From: Oasisia sp. SBJ-2009
Taxonomy: Eukaryota > Annelida > Polychaeta > Sabellida > Siboglinidae
Direction: 5' to 3'
Length of the DNA: 64,000 bases
Assembly (NCBI GenBank): GCA_964017155.1
Contig: OZ024864.1
Coordinates: forward strand, 36,621,980-36,685,979
Below the pieces are notes generated by a model, which worked only from the letters and a program-made list of their open reading frames with translations, was not told where the DNA came from and did no database searches. Of this stretch, positions 11,327-22,246 are shown piece by piece. Each line of letters opens with the position of its first letter. The stretch's first letter is position 1. A program made the position numbers and the translations under genes.

Positions 11327-14300
11327 GGACAGTCTAGTGAGACAGTGTTTCTCTCAGGGTCTGCTGGGCTGGTACATGGTCAAGAGTGGTCTAGAGGGTC
11401 AGGACGAAAAGTCGGTCATTCCTCGGGTCAGCCAGTACCGTCTGTCAGCTCACCTCGGGTCAGCTATGGTCCTGTACGTCCTCTTCCTGTGGAGTGGACT
11501 CAACCACCTGCTCAAGGCTCATCAGGTATGTCTCTTGGGGGGTCAGCTCATAAGTGGAACTTTTCTTAAGGATCATGTCAAAAAGTGTTACTTCTCTTAG
11601 GGGTACTCTCACAAGTTTAAATTATCTTAGAGCATCTCAAAAGTTTTACTTCTCTTAGGGATTCTCTCATAATTTCAACTTCTCTTAGGGATCATGTCAA
11701 AAAGTGTTACTTCTCTTAGGGGTACTCTCACAAGTTTAACTTCTCTTAGAGCATCTCAAAAGTTTTACTTCTTTTAGGGATGCTCTCATAAATTCAACTA
11801 CTCTTAGGGATGCTCTCATAAATTCAACTTCTCTTAACGATCATGTCAAAAAGTGTTACTTCTCTTGGGGATTCTCTTTAAGTTGTACATGGTCTTAGAG
11901 ATAGTCTCATAAGTTCTTGGGATTTGTCTCATAAGTCTTATGTCTAAGGGATTGCTGCATAAGTTCAAAGTTGGCATTATTGTATAGATGTATAAATTAT
12001 TGTACAAAATATTATTTTATATGACAGACCAATGTGCAGGCCTGATTATGGATGATTTTGGTGATGACATTACTACATCTTACAAAAATACAATATTAAT
12101 TTTGTTAACAACTGAAAATATCAGAGTGATATGTGGATACCAATGAGTAATTTACTATGTAGCTTGTATTTTAGAATTTTTGTTGGTTTAGCTCTTGGGT
12201 AATTCTATTCACAGCAGAAAATGTGTCAGTTTGTAAGACTTGTTATGATATGTGCTCGTGCAAATTAACCAGGTGTATAAACAGTTTACATCTTGAATCA
12301 TGTAATAGACACGTCATTTTGGGGGAGCAAACTAACAGTGTAGTTGCTGTTGTTAACATGAACATGTTTCAGCTGCCCAACACAGCCCAGATCGCGAGAC
12401 TTCGAATGGGCTCACACGTGGGCATGTCTTTGATCTTCCTCACAGCAATATCAGGTGAGACAGCTGCCTTTCACACCTGTATTTACCTGTAAAACACGAA
12501 TGAATGAAGGAAAGAACAAAAGTTTATTCAACACTGGCAATGTAATATATACAGAACACAAGCACAGAGTGGCGAGCTTCTATTGAAAGGACATGGCTGA
12601 AGTCATACACTTATATGTGTCATTCCCTCCTGAAACTGGAAAAACATAATATAACATGAATTAAAAATAAATTACAAAATAATATACACAGTTCATGTGT
12701 AAACTTGTAGCTGTAGTGTTTTTGCTGCAAATACATTGATTTGGCTAAACATTACTTTCAGTTAACAATTCACAAGTACGTAGAAAGGAAGAACAGCATA
12801 AAAACCTTTTCTAATTATGTTGACTTGGAAGTTGAGTCAGTATATTCGCTAACTTGTTCCATGTGTGTATACATAAAATGTATTTGTGGGCCGGAATCAA
12901 CCTGGCTTGTAATTATTAATTGGGAGTTCACTGAAGTAGGTTCAAACAACAAAGAGTTTTGTTGTTAAATCTTTATACTCGATATATTGTCAGTGTGTTG
13001 GTTATAATCTGTGTGTTTTGTTTATGGGCAAAACGTACAAATTGCAGACAGTGTTTCAACTAAAATTAAATAATTGTTTACTTTTTATTTCTAAGTTTGG
13101 ATTCATATAAATTTCTTATAATTGGTTTCTAACAGTAAATAACTAACAATATCTATGGTGTTGGAAGACCTTTTTTGATCCTTCATTTTTTTACCCGTCC
13201 ACCCATATTTCTATCCATCAATATTCGTTTTTACCCATCCAAATGACGGGTGGACGGGTCTCCGCATAAAGCTATGTGAATTTGTAGATAAAATAAATTG
13301 GTTCTGATGTAATTTGCATGTCACATGATATGGGATGGCCATATTTATCCGACAAATATACAAATGTACTAATCAACATAATGCATATTCAATGGATGAA
13401 TTCCCTCTCAGGGGCATTTGTGGCTGGACTGGACGCTGGTCTGAGCTACAACACGTGGCCCAAGATGGCTGACCGGTGGGTGCCCAGCGACATGTTCCGA
13501 CTGACCCCGAAGTGGAAGAACATTCTCGAGAACTCGGCCATGGTTCAGTTCAACCATCGCCACCTGGTGGGTGCCACTGTCACTACTGCTGTGTATCTCG
13601 TGTAGTCTCGCTTAACCGACTGTCGGTCGGCTGCGGAACTACGCCGAGAAGACAGTCTGGTGACATTTGCCGGCTTTTGTTTGGTATCCGCGTGATCTAT
13701 AAAATGCTGCCACCTCACGGACACTGCCGTAATATTTTTTTTTATAAACAACTGCAAATTTGTATTTCTATTTATTTTGGGTTAATATAAGTTTAATTTT
13801 TAATAGTTTTTATAATACAGCATTATTTGATCAAAAGGTTTCCTTATTTAATTTGTATGCTATCCGTGTCGGGCTAGACAATGCTGCTACCTCACGGATA
13901 CTGGTTAATCCTGCCGTAATTCTTATTTTATAAACAACGGTAAATTTGAATTTTTACTTACTGTTGTGTTAATATAAGTTCAATGGTGAATACTTTTCAA
14001 ATGATATTATTATCTTGTAAAACTATATCGTTATTTAAATTTTTATTTCATAGTTGGCCTGAGAGCCAATCAGCGTCTCTACCCTATTCTGGGGTAAGGC
14101 TGCCCGGATGTAGAAACTTAAGCATATATACTGTCCCAGGCGTAGTTGAGGGGGCTTAAAAGTGCTGCCACCTCACGGAGTCTGGGTAACCGAGGCTATA
14201 TCTCGTGCAGTTTCTTCAGTGTGGAGAAGACTTCACTCCACTCATTTCAGTACCATTGTGTTGTAGGTTACAATGTACAGTGTACAGCTCCTCAAGTGTT

Positions 14301-16034
14301 CAAGTGACACTTGTTGCAAAGATTTGATATCCCTGTTTTTGTGCAAGCCTAATGAAACAGGCATGATGCTGTGTTAGAAATTAAACTGACATGGTGCCAT
14401 ATCAGAAATTAAACTGACATGGTGCCATGTTAGAAGTTAAACTGACATGGTGCCATGTCAGAAATGAGGGAGCTTATTTACAGTGTAATGAAATGCAAAA
14501 GTCACAAACTGTAAACTACTTAGAACATGTTGAACACACACAGCCCCATGTCACTTCACCTTACACCTCACCTTACACCTCACCTTACACCTCACCTTAC
14601 ACCTCACCTTCCACCTCACCTTACACCTCACCTTACACCTCACCTTACACCTCACCTTACACCTCACCTTACACCTCACCTTACACCTCACCTCACCTTA
14701 CACACCAGCACTGTCTGCTTCAAATGTGTGCCATTACCAGACATATGACATGAGTGTTGGTGGTTGCAGGGAGAGTTCACAGGCACAGCCATGCTGGGTC
14801 TGTGGTGGTTATGTCGCAAGGCGCCCCTCCCCCCAAGGGCAATGATGGCAGCCAACGCCCTCGCAGTCATGGCAGTGGTCCAGGTGGGTACAGTGTGCAT
14901 CTCCTCCCCAGCTCCCATCTCAAATCCCTGGCCTCCAGGTCCACTCCCTGACTCCCAGGTCCACTCCCTGGCTCCCAGGTCCACTCCCTGGCTCCCAGGT
15001 CCACTCCCTGACTCCCAGGTCCACTCCCTGACTCCCAGGTCCACTTCCCTGACTCCCAGGTCCACTTCCCTGGCTCCCAGGTCCACTTCCCTGACTCCCA
15101 GGTCCACTTCCCTGGCTCCCAGGTCCACTCACTGGCTCCCAGGTCAATTTCCCTGACTCCCAGGTCCACTTCCCAGCTCCCAGGTCCACTTCCCAGCTCC
15201 CAGGTCCACTTCCCTGACTCCCAGGTCCACTTCCCAGCTCACAGGTCCACTTCCCAGCTCCCAGGTCCACTTCCCTGACTCCCAGGTCCACTTCCCTGAC
15301 TCCCAGGTCCACTTCCCTGACTCCCAGGTCCACTTCCCTGGCTCCCAGGTCCACTTCCCTGGCTCCCAGGTCCACTTCCCTGGCTCCCAGGTCCACTTCC
15401 CTGACTCCCAGGTCCACTTCCCTGACTCCCAGGTGCACTTCCCAAGTCGTCTCCTCTCTAAGAGTTATATATATATATATATATATACATAATTGTACTT
15501 ACATATACAGGGTCTATATATATCCAATACAACATGACAGAGTGTAACGTCCAGTGAAAGTCTCTATAAGTAAAAGAAACATGAATGAAGAAAAGACATG
15601 AAAACTGTTGATCCACGTTTGCTAGTGTTTACTCAAAATGGAAGGCATTTTGTTTTTACCCGTGGAAACGAGGGGTCTGGCTGAAAAAGTTCTTTTTTAA
15701 TAAACCCATTTTATACATTGAAAAGAAAAAATTAACTGATTGCAGAAATAAAACAAGTCACCCTTCCGTGTCCGGCCTGAATATCCCAGTTCAAGAAAAA
15801 CGTAACTACTGTGTATTTAATGTAATGATTACCAAAGTCTGTCACATTATCAGTACTTTGGGTGAGCAAGGTATGTTACACATGATGTTCCGTCTGTTTC
15901 AGGTTGGTCTTGGTATTGCCACACTGTTAGCATTCGTCCCTGTCCATCTTGCCGCCACACACCAGAGTGGAGCTATCATGCTGCTCAGCTGTGCCCTGTG
16001 GCTCGGAAACGAACTCAAGAAAATGCCAAAGTGA
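4364..16034 (+). CDS. COX15: COX15, mitochondrial haem A synthase (complete, 9 exons)
   Basis: Exons: 4364-4456, 7623-7750, 8453-8575, 10375-10561, 11358-11525, 12373-12454, 13412-13566, 14770-14883, 15903-16034. All junctions are GT-AG and phase-consistent; the sum is 1182 nt, 393 residues plus stop, close to human COX15 (about 410). COX15 acts in the inner mitochondrial membrane, oxidising the C8 methyl of haem O to the formyl of haem A for cytochrome c oxidase. Exon 1 gives a Ser/Arg-rich, acid-free N terminus typical of a mitochondrial presequence. The four conserved haem-ligand histidine contexts are present: QWHVIKGM (His86), EYTHRMWGR (His135), QFNHR (His309) and ATHQSG (His370). Several hydrophobic segments fit an eight-helix membrane protein. 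Exon 1 is assigned from its presequence character and phase, not similarity, and is the least certain exon. Exons 3 and 4 have tandem copies of their own acceptors upstream. Confidence 0.96.
5172..5884. repeat. Decayed TATTTGAATTG-rich element (candidate)
   Basis: The two ends share a loose inverted similarity (CCTGGATTGGGATCATATAC on the left; on the right the inverse of a CAGGGTTGGGGCCAAATAC-type sequence). Both flanks are rich in TATTTGAATTG, as in the hAT-like element at 9127-10194. A similar patch lies near 10635-10735. The borders are approximate and no target duplication was found. It sits inside COX15 intron 1. Confidence 0.3.
7782..8090 (+). repeat. Minisatellite, ~23 bp unit, COX15 intron 2
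   Basis: About 13 imperfect copies of CTCTGTATTCAACACCTCCAG plus two bases, starting about 30 bp after the donor of COX15 exon 2. Many units contain a CCTCCAG that resembles a 3' splice site. The long reading frames across it are repeat artefacts. Confidence 0.9.
8106..8511 (+). repeat. 81 bp array duplicating the acceptor and start of COX15 exon 3
   Basis: Four upstream copies (the first decayed) plus the true exon start. Each unit carries a TTGTTGTATG-rich stretch, then GTTGTTGTAG, then the exon start encoding [17 protein letters not shown]. The true acceptor is at 8451-8452. Earlier copies lie at about 8143, 8212, 8292 and 8373; the one near 8373 has TAC instead of TAG, so it lacks the AG. 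The full unit is 81 bp (27 codons) and reads openly in the exon's own frame. Confidence 0.93.
8650..9126 (+). repeat. GTGTTGACAG minisatellite, left half (COX15 intron 3)
   Basis: About five 62 bp units built from GTGTTGACCGTC, GTGTTGACAGTCTGGGA and CGGTCACTGTGAGATTGG pass into shorter GTGTTGAC units. The same repeat resumes at 10195 after an inserted element. The unit contains GTGTTGACAG followed by TCTGGGACGG, closely matching the real exon 4 acceptor and exon start (GTGTTGACAG, then TTTGGGCCGG). Confidence 0.9.
9127..10194. mobile_element. Non-autonomous hAT-like element, 1.07 kb
   Basis: It begins CAGACATGGGGTCAAATAC and ends with the inverse (...GACCCCATGTCTG). It is flanked on both sides by GTGTTGAC (9119-9126 and 10195-10202), an 8 bp duplication as hAT elements make. 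The flanking array itself consists of GTGTTGAC units, so the duplication is not independent proof. Subterminal regions are dense in GTATTTG and its inverse; no transposase is visible. Confidence 0.8.
10195..10374 (+). repeat. GTGTTGACAG minisatellite, right half, ending at the exon 4 acceptor
   Basis: Units of 14-16 bp (GTCTGTGTTGACAG, GTCTGTGTTGACC, GTCTGTGTTGCCC) run straight into the acceptor of COX15 exon 4. The acceptor AG (10373-10374) is the end of the last GTGTTGACAG unit, so the functional splice site is itself a repeat unit. Confidence 0.9.
11253..11323 (+). repeat. (ACGC)n/(CA)n microsatellite
   Basis: A run of ACGC passes into a pure CA run, ending about 34 bp before the acceptor of COX15 exon 5. 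The overlapping reading frames are artefacts. Confidence 0.95.
11530..11960 (+). repeat. Decayed ~30/60 bp minisatellite, COX15 intron 5
   Basis: Imperfect copies of CTCATAAGTTCAACTTCTCTT alternate with AAAAGTGTTACTTCTCTTAGG, starting right after the exon 5 donor. No coding capacity. Confidence 0.85.
12455..13411. other. COX15 intron 6 with a partial MITE-M copy
   Basis: AT-rich intron. It contains a truncated MITE of the GGACGGGT family at about 13130-13273, ending in GCATAAAGCTA. Nothing else was recognised. Confidence 0.6.
13603..14198 (+). mobile_element. Inverted-repeat DNA element (TAGTCTCGCTTAA family), copy 1
   Basis: The left end is TAGTCTCGCTTAACCGAC and the right end is a decayed inverse, GTAACCGAGGCTA. 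TATCTCGTG directly flanks both sides (13594-13602 and 14199-14207), a 9 bp target-site duplication that fixes the borders. A related copy in inverse orientation occurs near 60845-61026. A 9 bp duplication would fit MULE-type or Merlin-type elements, but no transposase remains, so the superfamily is open. It lies 36 bp after the chosen donor of COX15 exon 7. Confidence 0.82.
14370..14475 (+). repeat. ~30 bp minisatellite (AAACTGACATGGTGCCAT)
   Basis: About four units, each with TTAGAAATTAAACTGACATG followed by GTGCCAT, in COX15 intron 7. Intronic, no other role seen. Confidence 0.85.
14550..14697 (+). repeat. 12 bp minisatellite (CTTACACCTCAC)
   Basis: About 12 nearly perfect 12 bp units end about 70 bp before the acceptor of COX15 exon 8. 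Pyrimidine-rich on the sense strand. Both long reading frames across it are repeat artefacts. Confidence 0.95.
14926..15443 (+). repeat. 21 bp minisatellite (CCAGGTCCACTTCCCTGACTC)
   Basis: About 24 units start roughly 40 bp after the donor of COX15 exon 8. Each unit contains CCCAGGTCC, so a CAG|GT pair recurs every ~21 bp. The long minus-strand frames (GlySerGlyPro-like) are artefacts of a unit length divisible by three. Confidence 0.95.
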
Positions 16035-16368
16035 TTTGTCGCATTTTTCAATCATTGCTACCAGAGTAAACTTCATTATAAATAATTTTGCATTTGTGAA
16101 AGAAACCACCCCAAGACAGTACTTTGTCACAAGATGTACTTGCCGGCTGTCGCGATATGTGTGTTCGATGTGATATGATGTGTGATATCTGGACTATTTA
16201 TAGAACTTGTGAATGACACAAGAGATGTAATGTTATTTGTGTCAATGCACTGCCTGCTTAAAAAATTGGACTGCAAAATGTGCTGCAAAACATGTGTCAA
16301 AATGTTTATATGCACTTTGTATGCCAATATTGTAAGAAAACATGTTTTCAGTTGCAGGCATAAACACT

Positions 16369-16374
16369 AATAAA
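16369..16374 (+). promoter_or_regulatory. Polyadenylation signal of COX15
   Basis: AATAAA lies 335 bp after the COX15 stop codon and is the first canonical hexamer in the 3' flank. Confidence 0.65.
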
Positions 16375-16989
16375 ACAACATAATTATTATTGTAATGTTG
16401 TGCTTTAGCCACTAGCTGTCGACAGCAAGTTGCCAGGACTGAATCTTGTGGCTGGCATGAGATGGTGTAGATCATAAGATAAGCATCCAATGACATACAC
16501 TATATGATAAGCAACAAAATTGCTATACACCATACAATAACAAACACATTATGTACACCATAAGAAAAGTACCACATGATGTACATCGTAAGATAAGCAA
16601 CAAGTTATCTACACCATGTAGATAAAACTGTAAGAGAGGTATTTTAAATACTCAAGTTTATGTACTTTAAATTTTTATCTTTAAAAAATCCAAGATTGGA
16701 ACCTCAAACTAAATATACACCTGTCAGTCCTGTACACCTGTCAACCCTGTACACCTGTCAGGAAGGTACACCTGTCAGTCATGTACACCTGTTTTGCAAA
16801 TTAACTTGAGAGACTTGACAGCAGGTACATATTGGGACTGCTCAATGAATTCTGTCTTGGATGACAATTGAGAAATTTCATGTTTATGCATGCGTATGTG
16901 ACACACACAAACTTAGAGAGAGCTGGACACGCTAGCATGCAAACCACTAGAGGATATCCTGCATAGCTCCCGACTACATATTCCATGGA

Positions 16990-17955
16990 GGTACATGTAC
17001 TGCACCACTCATTCTGTCTGTCATGTGTGCACTCATTCTATCCATGTATGCACTCATTGTGTCCATGTGTGCACTCATTCTATTTGTCATGTGTGCACTC
17101 ATTGTGTCCATGTGTGCACTCATTCTGTTTGTCATGTGTGCACTCATTGTGTCCATGTGTGCACTCATTCTATTTGTCATGTGTGCACTCATTGTGTCCA
17201 TGTGTGCACTCATTCTATTTGTCATGTGTGCACTCATTGTGTCCATGTGTGCACTCATTCTATTTGTCATGTGTGCACTCATTCTGTCCATGTGTGCACT
17301 CATTCTATTTGTCATGTGTGCACTCATTCTATTTGTCATGTGTGCACTCATTCTGTCCATCATGTGTGCTCTCATTCTGTCCGTCATGTGTGCACTCATT
17401 CTGTCCATCATGTGTACACTCATTCTGTCCATCATGTGTGCACTCATTCTGTCCATCGTGTACACTCATTCTGTCCATCATGTGTGCACTCATTCTGCCC
17501 ATCATGTGTGCACTCATTCTGTCCATCGGTCATGTGTGCACTCATTCTGTCCATCATTCATGTGTGCACTCATTCTGTCCATCATTCATGTGTGCACTCA
17601 TTCTGTCCATCATGTGTACACTCATTCTGTCCATCATGTGTGCACTCATTCTGTCCATCGTGTACACTCATTCTGTCCATCATGTGTGCACTCATTCTGT
17701 CCATCATGTGTGCACTCATTCTGTCCATCATGTGTACACTCATTCTGTCCATCATGTGTGCACTCATTCTGTCCATCGGTCATGTGTGCACTCATTCTGT
17801 CCATCGATCATGTGTGCACTCATTCTGTCCATCATTCATGTGTGCACTCATTCTGTCCATCATGTGTGCACTCATTCTCTCCTTCATGCACGTGTGCACT
17901 CATTCTGTCTAACGATCATATGTGCACCAGCTCATTCTGTCTGTTATGTGTGCAC
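16990..17955 (+). repeat. ~21-24 bp minisatellite (GTGTGCACTCATTCTGTCCA)
   Basis: About 42 units. The left part alternates two unit types (ending TATTTGTCAT and GTGTCCAT), giving a ~45 bp higher-order period; the right part uses TCTGTCCATCAT units. Three plus frames and one minus frame stay open because unit lengths are mostly multiples of three; none shows signs of a gene. Intergenic, 0.95 kb after COX15. Confidence 0.95.
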
Positions 17956-20900
17956 CAATAACAGAATATAAATAAGTCATGGTCTACACATGATTCCAAT
18001 AAAAAAGGTTACAACATTGCAGCTATTTCAAAACTTCATTCCACACAACATCGATTTCAGACAATAGTTATACATGCAGTCACATTCGTGCATGTGACAA
18101 TTAAGAGTTAAATTCTCTTTAAAGCAGCTTAATAATATGGAACATGCATAAAAGGATGGCAAATTGTGTTGCAACACAATATTTTAAATTGTGTCTACAG
18201 AAACATGCATGCAGATACATGCACCACCACACACATTTTGTTTGGCTTGATCGAGATGCTAATCAGAAACAGTTTAGAAAGCTGATATGCGTGTGTGTTC
18301 TGGAGAGTGAAAGGGAGGTGCATATTGGAGAGCTGTTATGACAAATGAGAGAGACAGGCAGACAGAGACAGAAAACAGACAGAAACGGAGGGAGGGAGCT
18401 ATATAGGGAGAGTTGACGAGTGGAGAGAGAACTTTGCTGGATATCGAGAGTAGCAAGATTACGTACGGGGGAAGAAAAAGAGAAGTCGATGCCAGAGTTC
18501 CACAAAATAGAAGAGGAGCACAACAAGCATTTATTCATGAATCTTGAGTTGAGATTTTCAAATGTGTTGCTAATGAAACTATATAAAGACTAAAAACAAC
18601 ATAAAATATAGAACCTGCTATACTAGTACATGCAGCAAGATAAGCTAGATCAAAGAATGCAGAGCAATTCCTAAACTAATACGGTTTCTTGGCAAAGTTT
18701 TTCTCGATAAATTGCAAAAACAAGAGTTTCAGCAAAAAGTGAAGACAGCTAAATGTATATTAGTCAGTGACCGTGTTGACTGACAGCCGTGACAGGCAGA
18801 CGTACGGTAACGGACACTAATTAGGTTCACTCAAGTGTCCGTTAGACGGAGATATCTGTAGTTACCAAAGTATCCTGCAGAGGGCGTGTGCATCAAGAGG
18901 TCGTCCATGTTGTGATTTGAAAAGCGAGTGCTGCGCTGGTTGCGTCCGAACAAAGTGTGCCAAAACCATCCAATGCAAGGAACTGTGCGTAGAGTTATAA
19001 GAAGTCATGCAGCGATGTGCCGGCGTCTGTTATGAAGTTGAGCAAGTGGGTGATCTACGCGGTAGCATCGTGTACTTTTGAACAGTGATCAAACGGTTGA
19101 CCCGGACTCGGGACTGACACTTGCTCATTCATCCGTGTCGGCGGGCGTTGTCTTTTACTTTTTGAATGTTAGCGAGTGTTTTCTGGAGTCATTAATGAAT
19201 TCGTTGGCTAAAAACTTTTGTATTGGTCTGCTTGCCCCAACTGGAACTGAGCCTGATTTTCGTAGTGACGGAAAAATGAAGCTTCACGTTAGTGTCACGA
19301 TCGTGATTGACGTACGACTACAACACAAGTCAATTGGGTACTCACATTGCCTTTGGCAAACGATATGATACACCGCCGCTATCACGGTTGACATCAGTTA
19401 TCTAGGCGATATGAATTAGTACATTCATCAAGTGGACAATAACGTGCTGCTCTTACACTTCAGTGGCAACTTAATTACTTAATTATTTAATAAAACTTCA
19501 ATACACACTGGCATGGCAATGCCAACGGACCTAGAGTTAGACCTAGTCACTAGTGGCATTATAAAATGTTGACACTTGACAGGTATCTGATAAGGGTGGT
19601 CAATACACATACACTGGTCAGTACATAACTGAGAAATTGTTGGAATGTTCACATGCCAAGTGCTTCAGGCTTGCAGCGTTTCCTACTTTTTGTAGCGGTT
19701 ATATCGTAAAATCTGGCAACGAATAATGCCAAGCAGAATTTGTGGCACTTTCCTTTCTACTAAATTCTCCATTTTTTTATATAACTATGTTTTTGCTTAC
19801 ATTTGATGTATACCTCAGTGCAAAATGAGTGCATTAGTTCCATCATTCCATATACTCCCAGGCATATTTATATTTTATAAAACACATCAACATATATGCT
19901 GCTTTATCCCTCACTTCCACAGTGGTGCAGTTTGGCTCAAAATATAGATCTGGTTTCAAAGTAAATTCAGCAGCTACCTCATAATTAAGTGACCCTAGGA
20001 TAAGGATGGCACAACTCTGAATTTTACTCGAATCGAATATCCTACACAATTTGAGTGGCTTTGAATTTGATTAGAATATTGAAAGCTGTTGAAATATCTT
20101 TCCAGGATTTACATGGCGGCATCATCCCATAGCCATGAGTCATCCATCCAGCCTATCCATGAAAACGACTTCTCACATATTTTATGTACAACTACATATA
20201 CACACACTAGGTTACAAAATGAAATCATTTAAATTCCTGTAAAGAGTAAAATTAACAAAACAAACTCGCGCAAAACTAGACATGATTTTCTGCAACTGTG
20301 TGTAATTTTAAAGTGACCAGTAATTTATTGTGGCGTTGCTTCATAAATGACCTTCACAAATTCTGGTTTTATCCTAACCCTAAAGTAACCCTACACATAA
20401 TCTAGCTTTTAACTAATTCTAAGCTTACTATGAACTCTAACCTTAACCGGAAGTTTAATTTTGAATGCATTAAAAAAAGCACAACAGCCAATTTTGGAAC
20501 CACAACATATTCGATCATGTGCTTAAGTGACCGTAAACTTAAAGTGTGAAAAACTTTCTACCCCAGGCATGTTCAGTGTCCACAAATTTTGGCTGTGTAT
20601 AACATAGGTCCGTGATTTTTACACCGTTGGAAAGCTTAATATTATCTTCTTTACAAAGATGTCACTAATTCAGGTTGTTTTACATACAACTCATTTCATT
20701 AGAACACATCACATATAAGATATGTGAGGAGTGGTGTGATTGCCTGGGACCGATTTCGTGGCAGTGGGCGTGAAGTAAAATATTCCAGCGATATTCGTTT
20801 ATCTAGCTGCAAATTTGGAATCGAATAGCAAAATAGGATCAAATTTTCCAAATTTCAAATACGAATCAAATTTTGTCCCGTGGATCCTTACCCTAGGATT

Positions 20901-21011
20901 GTCCCAATTTGTTTCTGTTTATGTAAATAGTGGACAATTAATCTCGCTGATCTCAAGAAGGTCAACTCATCATGTCGTGTCAGTGGTGTCACTGTTGGCC
21001 AGTCCAGTCGG
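17956..21011. other. Intergenic stretch between COX15 and the RGS12-like gene
   Basis: No coding exon recognised. At about 18780-19200 the base composition becomes richer in CG dinucleotides. This is the best place for an upstream promoter or untranslated exon of the RGS12-like gene, whose first coding exon begins with an acceptor; no specific exon border can be shown. At 19990-20900 two CCTAGG-containing ends in inverse orientation hint at an old ~0.9 kb element. Confidence 0.4.
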
Positions 21012-21316
21012 GGCTTTATCCAGGAACAAATTATTGTCAGTCACACATGTTTTGGTGGTCACATGGATGTTAACTGTTAAGCCAGTTTACGAACTTTAAA
21101 ATATGTCTGATGACCTGAACTGGAATACAAACACACATGTGACACCATTTACACTCACTTCTAAGGCATAACTGATAATAGCTATGGTTTTGGAAGACCT
21201 TTTTTGTTCCTTCATTTTTGTGTACCCATCCACCACCCGTCCACCCATATTTCTACCCGTCCAGAACAGTTTTTACACATCCAAATGACGGGTGGACGGG
21301 TGTCTGCATAAAGCTA
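21012..21316 (+). mobile_element. MITE family M, copy upstream of RGS12
   Basis: It runs from GGGCTTTATCCAGGA to GTCTGCATAAAGCTAT. Its body is closely similar to the copy at 21800-22119, in the same orientation, including the pair of GACGGGTGGACGGGT motifs near the right end. No ORF; non-autonomous. Confidence 0.85.
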
Positions 21317-21329
21317 TATCCCCAGTCAG

Positions 21330-21799
21330 CCAACCCAAGTCATTCCCAGTCAGTCAGCCCCAGTCAGGCAGCCTCAGGCAGCCCGACAACCCCTGTTAGC
21401 CCGAGTCAGGCAGTCTCACTCATCCCCAGTCAGCCAGCCCCAGTCATCCCCAGGCAGTCAGCCCCAATCATCCCCAATCATCCCCAGTCAGCCAGCCCCA
21501 GTCGTCCCCAGTCAGCCAGACCCAATCATCCCCAGTCAGCTAGCCCCAATCATCCCCAGGCAGTCAGCCCCAGTCATCCCCAGTCAGCCAGCCCCAGTCA
21601 TCCCCAGTCAGCCAGCCCCAATCATCCCCAGTCAGCTAGCCCCAGTCATCCCCAGTCAGCCAGCCCCAATCATCCCTAGTCAGCTAGCCCCAGTCATCCC
21701 CAGTCAGCCAGCTCCAATCATCCCTAGTCAGCCAGCCCCAGTCAGCTAGCCCAGTCATCCCCAGTCAGTCAGCCCCAGCCAACCAGTCAGCCCCAGCAT
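21330..21799 (+). repeat. CCCAGTCAGCCAG/CCCCAGTCATC minisatellite
   Basis: A variable-period array of CCAGTCAGC and CCCAATCATC units lies exactly between two direct MITE-M copies. The plus-strand frame of Ser/Pro/His/Asn repeats over it is an artefact. Confidence 0.92.
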
Positions 21800-22119
21800 G
21801 GCTTTATGCAGGACCAAATTTTTGCCAGTCTGGTATGTTTTGGTGGTCACATGGATGTTAAGTGTTAAGCCAGTTTACAAACTTTAAAATGTGTTTGATG
21901 ACCTGAACTGGAATACAAACACACATGTGACACCATTTACACTCACTTCTAAGGCATAACTGACAATATCTATGGTTTTGGAAAACCTTTTTTGTTCCTT
22001 CATTTTTTGTGTACCCATCCACCACCGTCCACCTATATTTCTACCCATGAGGGCCATGACCGTCCAGAATGGTTTTTAACCGTCCAAATGACGGGTGGAC
22101 GGGTCTCTGCATAAAGCTA
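21800..22119 (+). mobile_element. MITE family M, best-preserved copy
   Basis: The left end is GGCTTTATGCAGGACC and the right end GGTCTCTGCATAAAGCT, giving an inverted repeat of about 15 bp. It lies 120 bp upstream of the acceptor of the first coding exon of the RGS12-like gene, in the 5' intron. Confidence 0.87.
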
Positions 22120-22246
22120 TGCAAGTCCTGGTCCATTGTACAATATAAACTCAGTAATAAAGACATAATCAACATGTTCTTTCAGGTTATAACAGGTAAC
22201 TGATAAATCGGTACTTACTGAGATTTGTTGTTTTTCAGAGTAGACA

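Noticed and set aside
14688..15445. Gly/Ser/Pro and Asp/Leu/Gly repeat frames on the minus strand
   Set aside because: Antisense of the 21 bp array in COX15 introns 7-8; artefact.
16990..17955. CRISPR-like array
   Set aside because: Units are contiguous with no unique spacers, and the window is clearly eukaryotic.
16985..17971. Cys/His-rich 300-residue frames (LCPCVHSF-type)
   Set aside because: Three overlapping plus frames and a minus frame are open at once over a minisatellite; not a metallothionein-like gene.
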